DNA of 39,706 nt from Petrotoga sp. UBA5851 (GTDB lineage: Bacteria > Thermotogota > Thermotogae > Petrotogales > Petrotogaceae): the NCBI GenBank assembly GCA_002431635.1, contig DJGH01000072.1, positions 74,783 to 114,488 on the forward strand, read 5' to 3'. Below the pieces are notes generated by a model. That model made no database searches. It was not told where the DNA came from and worked only from the letters and a program-made list of their open reading frames with translations. Position numbers and translations under genes: made by a program. Numbering within the stretch: position 1 is the stretch's first letter; each line of letters begins with the position of its first letter. Shown one piece after another: positions 1 to 8,507 of this stretch.

Positions 1-10
1 TTTTTATTAT

Positions 11-448
11 TTAAGAAAGAATTATTCCACCTTTACCTTGTTTATTCTGGGTCTTTTTAGCTGCATCAAGCCTGTTAAGAAGATCTGGTGGAGCAACTGA
101 TATATCGGCAGAGCCTTTTTCCTTTGCCATCATATCTTCAACCTGTTTTTGATACTCTTCGACTTTTTTCTTCATCGCATCAAGATCGTTATCAACCCAT
201 TGTATTATGCTTTTGGCAACTTCATCAACTTTTTCCTGGGGAACTTCGACTTTTTTACCTTCAATCTCTACCATTGCTGTAAACTCATCTTTTATGGATG
301 CTTTGAGCTCTTCATCAGTTAATGCCCCTGATTTTCTGAGAACTCTAAGGGCAATGTTGGTTCTGAACTTTAAATCTTCAAGAGACATTTCGACATTCTC
401 AAGTTTTGCTAACATAATCTGTATTATCTGATCCAGACTAAATTCCAT
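11..448 (-). CDS. Hypothetical helical protein, 145 aa
   Basis: I do not recognise this family. The protein is highly charged and predicted largely helical, with no signal peptide or membrane segment. A coiled-coil-like stretch at about residues 88-111 is rich in Lys, Glu and Gln, and the C-terminal 30 residues look disordered (Pro, Gly, Lys, Gln). It starts at an ATG preceded by GGAGG with a 7-base gap. It lies 69 bp downstream of the ABC exporter on the same strand, so it may be the last gene of that operon. The gap contains only A+T-rich sequence and no clear terminator. It ends 10 bases from the window edge, so what follows cannot be seen. Confidence 0.75.
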   Translation of the reverse strand: MEFSLDQIIQIMLAKLENVEMSLEDLKFRTNIALRVLRKSGALTDEELKASIKDEFTAMVEIEGKKVEVPQEKVDEVAKSIIQWVDNDLDAMKKKVEEYQKQVEDMMAKEKGSADISVAPPDLLNRLDAAKKTQNKQGKGGIILS

Positions 449-517
449 TTCGCTACCTCCTATTTATTTTTACTATATATTTTACTTAAAATAATTTGCC
501 TTTTTATATCAGCAAAG

Positions 518-2461
518 TTATGAGTTTTCAAACTGAAGTCTGTAAAGATCAAAGTATATACCTTTTTTTGCCATAAGTTCATCGTGCGAGCCTTCCTCCG
601 CAACTCTTCCCTTATGAACAACTATTATCCTCTTTGAACCCTTGACCGTGGAAAGCCTGTGTGCAATGGAAATTATGGTTTTGTCGGCAGATAGATCATT
701 AAGGGCCTTCTGAATAAGATATTCTGTTTCAACATCAATATTGGCAGTGGCTTCATCAAGTATAATGATCTTGGCATCAAAAAGAACCGCTCTTGCCAGG
801 GCTATAAGCTGGCGTTCACCTGAGGAAAGAGTGCTACCTCTTTCAAGCAGTTCGCTGTCGTAAGCCTGCGGTAACTTTTTTATTACTTCATCAGCATAAA
901 CTTTTTTTGCGGCCTGTTCAACCTGTTCTTTGGTTATGTTTTCATTGAAAAGACGTATATTGTTGGTTATATTTCCGGAGAAGAGAAAAACATCCTGCGG
1001 AACTACCGCTATGCGCCTTCTGAGATTGGAGACATCATAATCAAAAAGTGGTTTTCCGTCAAGCAGTATATCTCCTTTTTGGAACTTATATAGACCGTTA
1101 ATAAGATTAACGGTAGTAGTCTTCCCAGAACCAGTCTCACCGACTATGGCTACTCTTTCGCTTTCTTTTATTGTAAAAGAAGCTCCCTTAAGAACATACT
1201 CATGATCTTTGTCCTCAATATGATCACTGGAATAAGAAAACCAGACATCCTTAAAAGTTACTGATCCCTTCTCAATATCCTTATAAAGGCATTTACCAGG
1301 TTCCTCCTCCTCTTGCTTTAAAAGTTTATATATCTTGGCAGCAGAGGCAAATGCTCCCTGCATTATATCATACTTTTCAGCAATATCGAAAAGAGGGTTG
1401 AAAAACATATCTATATATGCGGTAAATGCATAAAGTACTCCGAAAGACACAAAGCCATCTCTTACTCCTTTTGAACCGAACCATAAGAGTATACAAAGAG
1501 TAATGTAATACAAAAGAGTCATTATAGGTCTGAACACAGCAAAAACAAACATCTGTTCAAGTTTTGACCTGTAAAGCTTAAAGTTTATATCGTTAAATTC
1601 ATCTTTTTTTCTTTTTTCCTGGTTAAAAAGTTTAGTAACCGTACTTCCGGATATATTTTCAGCAAGGTAGGCATTCATTGCAGCCACCCTTGTCCTGAGC
1701 TTATTGTAAGCTTTACGGTCAAACCTTCTGAATATGTAGGTCGCAATAAGGACTATTGGAAAGGTTATTACAACATAACCGGAAAGCTTTATATTGAGTC
1801 TGAACATAAGTATTACAACACCTGTAAGTATCGCAATATCCTTGGTTAGACTTGTCAGGACTTCCGTAAAAAATTCAGAGATATTCTGAGTATCGTTGAC
1901 AATTCTGGTTGTTATCTTTCCTGATGGATTCTTGGTGAAAAAATCATATTTAATCTTTTCAACATGTCCAAAAAGCTCAGATCTTATATCGTATATAACC
2001 TTTTGCCCCAAAAGATTTGAGAAAAAAACCTGTCCGTAATTAAAAAGAAGCTGAACCATAAGCAGACAAAGAAATAAAACGGCGAAAGAGTCGATTTTTG
2101 ATATTGATTTGCTTGATGCATCCTTGTAATATGAGTCCGGTACAGTTGTTTTTTCACCATCCTTAACCATGTAATAAACATGATCTTCAATCACAGCAGT
2201 ATACTCACCATTTTCTGAGTATACAAAATTTTCACCCACAAGATTAAATTTATACTGTACATTCAAAAGGTTATCTATTCCGTAACGTATTATATTTGGA
2301 ACCGAAAGGTCAACAGCTGTTGTAAGACCAAGCGAAATAAACGCTATGGCAAGTATAGCAGCATATTTTTTTATGTACTTCCACAACCATTTAAATAAAA
2401 GCACATCTCCAAGATCTTTTTCTCTTTCTTCTTCAAAAATCTGTTCGTATGCAGAAGCCAT
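518..2461 (-). CDS. ABC exporter subunit with consensus catalytic glutamate (TM0288-like)
   Basis: This is a half-size ABC exporter, an N-terminal six-helix membrane domain followed by a nucleotide-binding domain. Visible motifs are Walker A GETGSGKT (441-448), Q-loop Gln at about 489, signature LSSGE (545-549, deviating from LSGGQ), Walker B with catalytic Glu570, and switch His601. It should pair with the upstream subunit as a heterodimeric multidrug or lipid exporter in the cytoplasmic membrane. About 58 polar, Tyr-rich residues (66-123) are inserted in the first extracytoplasmic loop, making it longer than usual. The upstream gene's stop lies two bases before this ATG. GGAGG with a 7-base gap favours this ATG over the TTG two codons earlier. 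The substrate cannot be read from sequence. Confidence 0.93.
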   Translation of the reverse strand: MASAYEQIFEEEREKDLGDVLLFKWLWKYIKKYAAILAIAFISLGLTTAVDLSVPNIIRYGIDNLLNVQYKFNLVGENFVYSENGEYTAVIEDHVYYMVKDGEKTTVPDSYYKDASSKSISKIDSFAVLFLCLLMVQLLFNYGQVFFSNLLGQKVIYDIRSELFGHVEKIKYDFFTKNPSGKITTRIVNDTQNISEFFTEVLTSLTKDIAILTGVVILMFRLNIKLSGYVVITFPIVLIATYIFRRFDRKAYNKLRTRVAAMNAYLAENISGSTVTKLFNQEKRKKDEFNDINFKLYRSKLEQMFVFAVFRPIMTLLYYITLCILLWFGSKGVRDGFVSFGVLYAFTAYIDMFFNPLFDIAEKYDIMQGAFASAAKIYKLLKQEEEEPGKCLYKDIEKGSVTFKDVWFSYSSDHIEDKDHEYVLKGASFTIKESERVAIVGETGSGKTTTVNLINGLYKFQKGDILLDGKPLFDYDVSNLRRRIAVVPQDVFLFSGNITNNIRLFNENITKEQVEQAAKKVYADEVIKKLPQAYDSELLERGSTLSSGERQLIALARAVLFDAKIIILDEATANIDVETEYLIQKALNDLSADKTIISIAHRLSTVKGSKRIIVVHKGRVAEEGSHDELMAKKGIYFDLYRLQFENS

Positions 2462-2463
2462 TT

Positions 2464-4194
2464 TCAAACCTCCTTGAGCTTTTCTTCTATAAGCTGCTTC
2501 TCGTACATGGAATTATAAAGACCTTTCTTACGTAAAAGCTCATTATGGGTACCGGATTCAATTATGCTTCCATTATCAAAAACAAATATCTGGTCGGCAT
2601 TCTTGACCGCTTTTAGTCTATGTGAAACAATAACAACTGTCTTTCCCATGGTTTCTTTGCGAAGACTTTTTATTATGGCCTCTTCTGTTTCGGTATCTAC
2701 TGCAGAAAGACAGTCATCCAGAATTATTACTCGTGAGTCTTTAGCAAGTGCCCTGGCTATAGTTACACGTTGCTTCTGTCCTCCGGAAAGTGTGACTCCC
2801 CTTTCTCCGACAACGGTTTCATAGCCCTGTGCAAGTCTCTTGATATCTTCGTCTACACTAGCCATAGCGGCATACTCTCCAACCCTGTTTTCAATTTTTT
2901 TGTCACTGAAAGCTATATTTTCTCTTATAGTCATAGAGAAAAGAAAGGATTCCTGAGGAACATATGAAACATTTTCTCTTATATACTTTCCGTCAACATC
3001 GTTTATATCATGAGAGTCCAGATAAAGCATACCGTTATCAACAGGATAAAGCTTGGCCATCAGCTTGGCCAGAGTTGACTTACCTGAACCGACCTTGCCG
3101 ACAAGAGCTATCATCTGACCTGGTTCTATCGTTATGTTTATATCTTTCAGCACTATTCGTTCGGTATTGGGATAGCTGAATGAGAAATTTTTGAAGCTGT
3201 ATAAACCTGAAAATCCATCTTTTATAGAGTCATTTTTCTCGACAATGCTTTTTTGCTGGTTAAGAACCTCTTTAATACGTTTGAGGGAAGCCCTTCCGCT
3301 CTGGAGTATGTTCATAAGCCATCCAAAAGCCATCATAGGCCATATAAGCATCCCAACATATGAGTTGGTCATAACAAAGTTTCCGAGAGTTATCTCACCG
3401 TTCACCACCATCTTGCCGCCAAAGAAAAAAACAAGCAGACTTGAAAAGGCTCCGAGAAAGTTTATTAGTGGGAACATAAGCCCCCACACCCTGGTAAGTG
3501 AAACCTGGGAATCGTAGAATTTTTTTGACCTGGCGTTAAAAATATCCTTCATGGTACTCTGATTTGAAAAAACCTTTACTACCTGTATGCCAGAAACACT
3601 CTCCTCCGTAATATTTGAGAGCTCTGAAGTGCATTCCTGAAGCTTGGTAAAACGCTTATGAATAATTCTTCCGAAAAAAACCGATACTATCGCTATAAAA
3701 GGTATAGGTATGATTGAAAGCAATGTCAGCTTCCAGCTCACAAACTCTCCCATTGCAAGAACTGTCATTACGGTAACGACCAGTGTATCTACCAGCATTA
3801 TTACTCCAAAACCCAGCATTCGCATTACGGTTTGAGTATCTGAAGTAAACCTGGTCATAAGGTCTCCAGTGCGCCATCTGTCATAAAAATCCTGGTCAAG
3901 ATCCATTATATGAAAAAACATCTTATTGATTGTCTTAAACTCAAAAAGTCTCGCAACTCCTATTATTGTAACTCTCCACAGGAATCTTCCCAATGAAAGA
4001 CCTAAGGCTAAAAAAATAACCCCAGTCACAATAGTTAAGATCAGTTGAAGATCGGGAGAAGGTGTTTTTAGGATATCCACTATTTCACCGACTTTTTTGG
4101 GGATAATGATCTGTATCAAATCCACTGCGACAAGGAAGAGTACACCTATGGAGTACCTCCACCAGTACTTCTTTAAAAAGTCTTTTAAAAGCAT
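2464..4194 (-). CDS. ABC exporter subunit with degenerate catalytic site (TM0287-like)
   Basis: First gene of the exporter operon: six transmembrane helices within residues 15-300, then a nucleotide-binding domain with Walker A GKVGSGKST (366-374), consensus signature LSGGQKQ (469-475) and switch His525. Walker B ends in Asp-Asp (493-494), so the usual catalytic Glu is Asp. Together with the deviant LSSGE of the partner this gives one degenerate and one competent ATP site, the arrangement known for heterodimeric exporters such as TM287/288. Length (576 aa) is normal. The ATG follows a GGGGTGAT ribosome site and lies about 42 bases from a strong promoter -10. The role is probably ATP-driven efflux of a hydrophobic compound; the substrate is unknown. 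Confidence 0.93.
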   Translation of the reverse strand: MLLKDFLKKYWWRYSIGVLFLVAVDLIQIIIPKKVGEIVDILKTPSPDLQLILTIVTGVIFLALGLSLGRFLWRVTIIGVARLFEFKTINKMFFHIMDLDQDFYDRWRTGDLMTRFTSDTQTVMRMLGFGVIMLVDTLVVTVMTVLAMGEFVSWKLTLLSIIPIPFIAIVSVFFGRIIHKRFTKLQECTSELSNITEESVSGIQVVKVFSNQSTMKDIFNARSKKFYDSQVSLTRVWGLMFPLINFLGAFSSLLVFFFGGKMVVNGEITLGNFVMTNSYVGMLIWPMMAFGWLMNILQSGRASLKRIKEVLNQQKSIVEKNDSIKDGFSGLYSFKNFSFSYPNTERIVLKDINITIEPGQMIALVGKVGSGKSTLAKLMAKLYPVDNGMLYLDSHDINDVDGKYIRENVSYVPQESFLFSMTIRENIAFSDKKIENRVGEYAAMASVDEDIKRLAQGYETVVGERGVTLSGGQKQRVTIARALAKDSRVIILDDCLSAVDTETEEAIIKSLRKETMGKTVVIVSHRLKAVKNADQIFVFDNGSIIESGTHNELLRKKGLYNSMYEKQLIEEKLKEV

Positions 4195-4235
4195 TAAATC
4201 ACCCCGTTGGTTGGTTTGTTTTATTAACTGAAAAA

Positions 4236-4264
4236 ATTATACCATCTATTTAAGGATATGTAAA
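4236..4264 (-). promoter_or_regulatory. Promoter of the ABC exporter operon
   Basis: Reading the minus strand, TTTACA (4264-4259) is followed by a 17-base spacer and TATAAT (4241-4236). The spacer ends in TGG, giving an extended -10. This is near-consensus for a housekeeping sigma factor and points at the exporter genes. The same intergenic stretch (4195-4314) must also hold the promoter of the plus-strand metallo-hydrolase. Only a weak candidate is visible there (TTGTTT, 16 bases, TATACC), overlapping the minus-strand -10. Confidence 0.75.
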
Positions 4265-4314
4265 TAATTTTGTAGAAAAATAACATGAATACAAATAATA
4301 GAGAGGTCGATGAA

Positions 4315-5052
4315 ATGTACGAAAAATCCGGAAAGATAAACATTTTTTGGTTTGAAAATGGAGCAAGCAATATCTGCGGTCTTGAACTGGACGATGAGAT
4401 TGTGATATTCGATTCTTCTCTTTACAGCAAAAAATTTGAAGAGGCAATCGATATTCTACAGGATAAGTACAACAAAAAAGTTAAAAAAGTATTTCTTACT
4501 CATTACCACCCGGATCATTCCTTCGGAGTTATTTTTTCTAAAAAAAACCTCGAACTGTTTATGAATATGGAAACTTTTTACTGTCTTAACTCAATTAAAA
4601 AAGAAAGTCTGAAAAGCCTTTCTGATAACTCAGGATCAGACTTTATGAATCTTCAGCAGCTGCTTACGAAAAAAAAAGTGGAACTTTTCAACGGAAATAT
4701 TCTTAAATCCTTTAGAAACACTATATTAAATGGCATCTCAGTAGGCGGCCATTCTAAAGACAGTACCATATATATCATAAAGCCTGATAATATACTTATC
4801 TCCGGCGATCTTGTCTTTTCTAAAGTACACGCCGAAACTCAGGGAGCAAATATTGACATATGGAAGGATCTGCTTTGCAAACTGGATACTTACGATATAG
4901 CTTATGTGGTTCCCGGACATGGAACCCCTTCTGGAAAGGAACTGTTGAAGGTTCAGTTTCAATATCTGCAGGATTATTCCAATAAAGAGAAGCTTAAAAA
5001 ACTTTACTCAACCTACTTACTTTCAGATCTGCTCAAAGATTTTGAAAAATAA
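4315..5052 (+). CDS. Metallo-beta-lactamase-fold hydrolase
   Basis: A cytoplasmic 245-residue protein with the full metal-ligand set of the metallo-beta-lactamase superfamily: HYHPDH (63-68), His146 in GGHSKDS, Asp165 in SGDLVF and His202 in VPGHG. These bind two metal ions and activate water for hydrolysis of a thioester, phosphodiester, lactone or similar bond; the subfamily is not clear. Overall layout resembles glyoxalase II-like and quorum-quenching-like members rather than RNases. The ATG chosen has GAGAGG 8 bases upstream; an in-frame ATG ten codons earlier lacks a ribosome site. It is transcribed divergently from the ABC exporter. Its last 40 bp overlap the 3' end of the opposing flagellar operon. 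Confidence 0.88.
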   Translation: MYEKSGKINIFWFENGASNICGLELDDEIVIFDSSLYSKKFEEAIDILQDKYNKKVKKVFLTHYHPDHSFGVIFSKKNLELFMNMETFYCLNSIKKESLKSLSDNSGSDFMNLQQLLTKKKVELFNGNILKSFRNTILNGISVGGHSKDSTIYIIKPDNILISGDLVFSKVHAETQGANIDIWKDLLCKLDTYDIAYVVPGHGTPSGKELLKVQFQYLQDYSNKEKLKKLYSTYLLSDLLKDFEK

Positions 5053-5687
5053 CTTTCCAATATTTTTGAAGCCTGCGTCTCATCAGGATAGTCAATCTTG
5101 TTTATGCTTATCTTTATGTTCTTGGTATCATCAGAATTCAGAACATAGAAACTGTCAAAAACATACACTCCTTTATACGGAGAAAAAAACTGAGCCTTAA
5201 ACTTTACATAATCCACACGTGCAAACAGCTGTAAAAAGTTTTTAGATTTGGGTTCAAAATAAAAGTTAAGAAAATTATCTTCGATTTTCTCATAAAAATT
5301 GAATTTATCCGGCTGAAAGGCTATAAGTATGCTGTTTAGAATATTCGGTATGCTGGCCGTTATGATGCTTATTTCCTCATAAGCATCAACTTCTTCGTTG
5401 TTTTTGGTATAAAAAACACCGTTGTATATATCGTATACGTAAAAAATGCCAGAAAAAATTTCTGGCTCTTTTAGCTCATACACAATATACTTTGAATTTA
5501 CCATATACAGATCGGCCGTTATTGACCTGGGAACTTGTTTTATGTTAAACATAACAGAAATATCTGCATGTATACAGGATTTACCGGAGTAGTTTGAAAG
5601 ATATTCTATAAAAACATTCTGATAAGAGCCCATGCAGATATTACAAAGAACCGCCAAACAAACAAATATGAATGCCTTTTGCTTCAT
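5013..5687 (-). CDS. Secreted protein at the flagellar operon 3' end
   Basis: An N-terminal signal peptide is visible (Lys-rich start, hydrophobic core at about 5-20, no convincing lipobox). The remaining ~200 residues alternate beta strands, rich in Tyr, Phe and Asn. The layout is vaguely like LolA/RseB-type lipoprotein-carrier folds, but I cannot assign it. The ATG overlaps the fliY stop by 4 bp (ATGA), so it is translationally coupled to fliY and is the last gene of the flagellar operon. In related operons fliO/fliZ and fliP follow here; this protein has no FliO-like membrane helix plus short cytoplasmic tail. An envelope role, perhaps in flagellum passage or sheath/toga attachment, is only a guess from position. 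Confidence 0.7.
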   Translation of the reverse strand: MKQKAFIFVCLAVLCNICMGSYQNVFIEYLSNYSGKSCIHADISVMFNIKQVPRSITADLYMVNSKYIVYELKEPEIFSGIFYVYDIYNGVFYTKNNEEVDAYEEISIITASIPNILNSILIAFQPDKFNFYEKIEDNFLNFYFEPKSKNFLQLFARVDYVKFKAQFFSPYKGVYVFDSFYVLNSDDTKNIKISINKIDYPDETQASKILESYFSKSLSRSESK

Positions 5688-6877
5688 TTTATAGTTCTTA
5701 TCCTCTCTTCAAGAGAAACAATCTCAATTATCCTTATACCAAATGATTCTTCTATTACAACAACTTCACCCCTTGCAATAAGCCTTCCATTGATATAGAC
5801 ATCCAGAGGCTCTCCTGCAAGTTTGTCCAACTGAACCATTGATCCTTCATAAAGCTGAAGTATCTCTCTCAATGACATTTTCACTCTTCCCAGTTCAACT
5901 GTCAGTTCAAGTGGAACATCCATCAAAAGTTGAAGCTTTGATAAATCTATACTCTCTGTTGCAGGGGAGGGTTGACCCGTTAAAGGACCAAAATTTACTG
6001 GATTCACCTTTACCTCACTTCCTTGCATAATGTTTGGATTTGAAAAACCTTGCGGCACCTGATACATAGGCTGCTGAACCGGAACATTGTAATACTGCGG
6101 TTGTGGCTGATACTGTTGCTGCGGCTGTTGAACAGGTATCTGCTGCACGGGCTGTTGAACGGGTATCTGCTGTGTTTTTGCCGGTGGCGGCTGAACTGCC
6201 GGTGTTTCCGGACCTTTCATCAAACTTTCTATGTGTTTGGCAAAATGCATTGGTATAAACTGCCACACGGTAGTCGTTGCAATTTCTTTTATTTCCATGC
6301 TGAACTTTATGCATATTATCTCAGCTTCATCATTTGATTCAATAGGAGGAAATTTTGTATCTCCATTATCAAAGTCAAGTATGCTTACAGTCGGCGGAGT
6401 GATATCGACTGGTGTTTTTATAAATTCAGCCATTGCAGTTGCTGCTGAACCCATCATCTGATTCATGGCTTCGCCAGCTGCACTCATTCCCAGCTCATCA
6501 AGCTGAACCTCAGCAGGAAGATCCCCATTGCCGCCCATCATAAGGTCAGCAATAATCTGAGCTATTCTTGCAGGCATAACAAAAGTATTCAAACCTTCAA
6601 GACCTTTTTTATAGTTTATAGTTATAACCAGCTGCTGGCCTGAAAATTTTGTCTTTATATCTTTAAATTTTATTATGCTTGCATCCGGAGAAGTGATATT
6701 AACTTTTTTTCTAAGAAGAGTGGACATAGTTGTTGAACCGGCTCCCATAGCTATGTTACCAATCTCGCCCATCATATCCAGCAATGGATTGTTGTCAGGC
6801 TGTTTCACCTCATCAGAATTAAGCCCGTTAAGCAAAGAGTTCAGTTCATCCTGGGTTAAAAATTCATCTCCTAACAT
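5684..6877 (-). CDS. fliY: Flagellar switch/CheY-P phosphatase FliY
   Basis: A two-part protein. The N-terminal CheC-like domain has two intact phosphatase motifs of the D/S-x3-E-x2-N-x22-P type: Asp34/Glu38/Asn41/Pro64 and Ser132/Glu136/Asn139/Pro162. It should therefore dephosphorylate CheY-P. A Pro/Gln-rich linker (about 223-285) with repeats of IPVQQP and similar leads to a FliN-type domain (about 310-397) that builds the C-ring with FliM and FliG. The N terminus (DEFLTQDELNSLL) resembles the FliM CheY-binding peptide. The ATG is preferred over a GTG two codons upstream because GGGGGT sits 8 bases before it. It follows fliM by 2 bp and overlaps the next gene by 4 bp. Confidence 0.95.
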   Translation of the reverse strand: MLGDEFLTQDELNSLLNGLNSDEVKQPDNNPLLDMMGEIGNIAMGAGSTTMSTLLRKKVNITSPDASIIKFKDIKTKFSGQQLVITINYKKGLEGLNTFVMPARIAQIIADLMMGGNGDLPAEVQLDELGMSAAGEAMNQMMGSAATAMAEFIKTPVDITPPTVSILDFDNGDTKFPPIESNDEAEIICIKFSMEIKEIATTTVWQFIPMHFAKHIESLMKGPETPAVQPPPAKTQQIPVQQPVQQIPVQQPQQQYQPQPQYYNVPVQQPMYQVPQGFSNPNIMQGSEVKVNPVNFGPLTGQPSPATESIDLSKLQLLMDVPLELTVELGRVKMSLREILQLYEGSMVQLDKLAGEPLDVYINGRLIARGEVVVIEESFGIRIIEIVSLEERIRTIK

Positions 6878-6879
6878 AA

Positions 6880-7947
6880 TCACATACCCCCTTTGTCCGA
6901 ACCGCCTTCACGGGGTTTATCGGTCTTGAATTTTTCATTCAATACTTTTGTAAGAAATGTCTTTTCAAGTAACTGTTTATTTTCTTTTTCTATCTGTACT
7001 GCATAAAAACCTTTGTTAGTTCCTACTTTTGACTTAAAAATGGATACTCCCTGAACATCAAAATCTATAGGATCCTGGTAGAAAGAATCAAGCCTCACTA
7101 CATCACCTATCTGTAGTTTGAGCATATCAGAGATACAGATATCTGTTTTTCCAAGGACTGCAGTAAGGTCAAGCTTTGAAAGCATAAGCATATTCTTTAG
7201 CTTTTCCTGTACCTCAGGAGATTTTTTAGCTGTCTGTGTCCACATTCTGGTTGAAAGCTTATCACTTATAGGCTCAAGTGTAGAAGAAGGAAAACAAATA
7301 TTCATAAAACCCTGAACATCCCTGATTGTTATTGATAAGGTAACAAGTATGGTCATTTCGTTTGGAGGAGCTATCTGTATAAATTGAGGATTGGTTTCAA
7401 TTTTTTCGAGACTTACTTCAAAAGGTTCTATAGTGCTCCATGCCTTTGAAAGAGCTCTGAGCATTACGGAAGATTCTTTTCTTAGTATAGCCGTCTCAAC
7501 ATCGGTAGGAGTTCTTATCTCTTCAAGAGTGCTGCCCGGTCCGCCAAGAAGTCTGTCTATCATAGCATAACCTATATCCAGGCCAACCTGAAGTATCGCA
7601 TTGCCGGCAAGAGAGGATGTCGAAAAAACTGCAATATATGTAGGGGAAGTTAAAGATTGCTGAAACTCTGAAAAAGTTATCTGATCGATGCTTGCATAAT
7701 TTATATCTACAAATGTTCTGCACCTTCCTGAGAGATATGTTGAAAGCTCCCGGGCAAAATTTTCATGAACAAGCTGCAGAGTACGCTGCTGTTCTCTGGA
7801 AAACTTAACAGGGCGTCTGAAATTATATTCTCTTACTTTTTTTTCTTCAAAAGGTTTTTCAGAACCTTCACTTTCACCCTCAGGTGCTGTCATGTTCTTT
7901 AACAGCTTATCAATTTCATCCTGGGATAGCTTGTCGCCTTCGACCAT
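6880..7947 (-). CDS. fliM: Flagellar motor switch protein FliM
   Basis: A C-ring protein that receives CheY-P and sets rotation direction. The N-terminal LSQDEIDKLL (residues 6-15) is the CheY-P binding peptide. The CheC-like middle domain (about 45-230) contacts FliG, and a C-terminal FliN/SpoA-like domain (about 245-330) follows. A charged tail ending in GGSDKGGM completes the protein. Length (355 aa) is normal for the family. The ATG follows AGAGGTG; the gene starts 12 bp after fliL and its stop lies 2 bp before the fliY ATG, indicating coupled translation of the switch components. Confidence 0.96.
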   Translation of the reverse strand: MVEGDKLSQDEIDKLLKNMTAPEGESEGSEKPFEEKKVREYNFRRPVKFSREQQRTLQLVHENFARELSTYLSGRCRTFVDINYASIDQITFSEFQQSLTSPTYIAVFSTSSLAGNAILQVGLDIGYAMIDRLLGGPGSTLEEIRTPTDVETAILRKESSVMLRALSKAWSTIEPFEVSLEKIETNPQFIQIAPPNEMTILVTLSITIRDVQGFMNICFPSSTLEPISDKLSTRMWTQTAKKSPEVQEKLKNMLMLSKLDLTAVLGKTDICISDMLKLQIGDVVRLDSFYQDPIDFDVQGVSIFKSKVGTNKGFYAVQIEKENKQLLEKTFLTKVLNEKFKTDKPREGGSDKGGM

Positions 7948-7959
7948 ATAGGCACCTCT

Positions 7960-8496
7960 CTATTGATTCTGGGAGATTGTAAGAATTATAAGAATAACAC
8001 TCAGAACCCCTATTTTTTCTCTTTCTCCTGTATATCCGGTTATCTCATTCACGGCATCTTTTATCTGCTTTTTTATAAGTTCCTGGCCTGTCGGGTTCGT
8101 AACCTCCGAAGAAGTTTTATTAAGGAAGATCGTCCTTACGGCATCAAGTATCTCCAGTTTGTTTGTACCTATTGAAGAACGGCATTCTTCGCTTCCCACT
8201 TTATAGTAGAGCGCATCAACTATTGCAACATCTTTTCCACCTTTGAGCATTACGGGATACCGTGATCCTTCCCTGATCATCTCGGCCTGAACTACCAAAC
8301 CTGTAGTCCCTGTAGTTCCGGTAGAAGCTGCAGCATCTGCAGCTTTTTGTACATTCTGCCCCAAAAGTGTTATTATAAGAAATGATGTCCCCGCAGAAAC
8401 AACCAGAGTAACTACGACCACTATTATTATCATCAGCAAAAAATTATTTCCGCCTTTTTTCTTGCCCTCTTCCGGTACCGGATTTTCCTGAGCCAT
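7960..8496 (-). CDS. fliL: Flagellar basal body-associated protein FliL
   Basis: A single-pass inner-membrane protein: short charged cytoplasmic N terminus with GKKKGG, one very hydrophobic helix (about residues 20-46), then a low-complexity Ala/Thr/Gly linker and a periplasmic FliL domain (about 70-178) containing the typical pattern of a helix bearing LLNK-like and SSEVTNPTGQELIKKQI-like elements. FliL forms a ring around the stator units and stabilises them. It sits between motB and fliM, as is usual in this operon type. The ATG is chosen because GGAGG lies 7 bases upstream; a TTG two codons earlier is too close. Confidence 0.93.
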   Translation of the reverse strand: MAQENPVPEEGKKKGGNNFLLMIIIVVVVTLVVSAGTSFLIITLLGQNVQKAADAAASTGTTGTTGLVVQAEMIREGSRYPVMLKGGKDVAIVDALYYKVGSEECRSSIGTNKLEILDAVRTIFLNKTSSEVTNPTGQELIKKQIKDAVNEITGYTGEREKIGVLSVILIILTISQNQ

Positions 8497-8507
8497 AATC
8501 AATCCTC

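Noticed and set aside
6060..6200. Pro/Gln-rich repeats in fliY as a microsatellite or recombination site
   Set aside because: The repeats are imperfect, stay in frame and match the normal flexible linker between the CheC-like and FliN domains.
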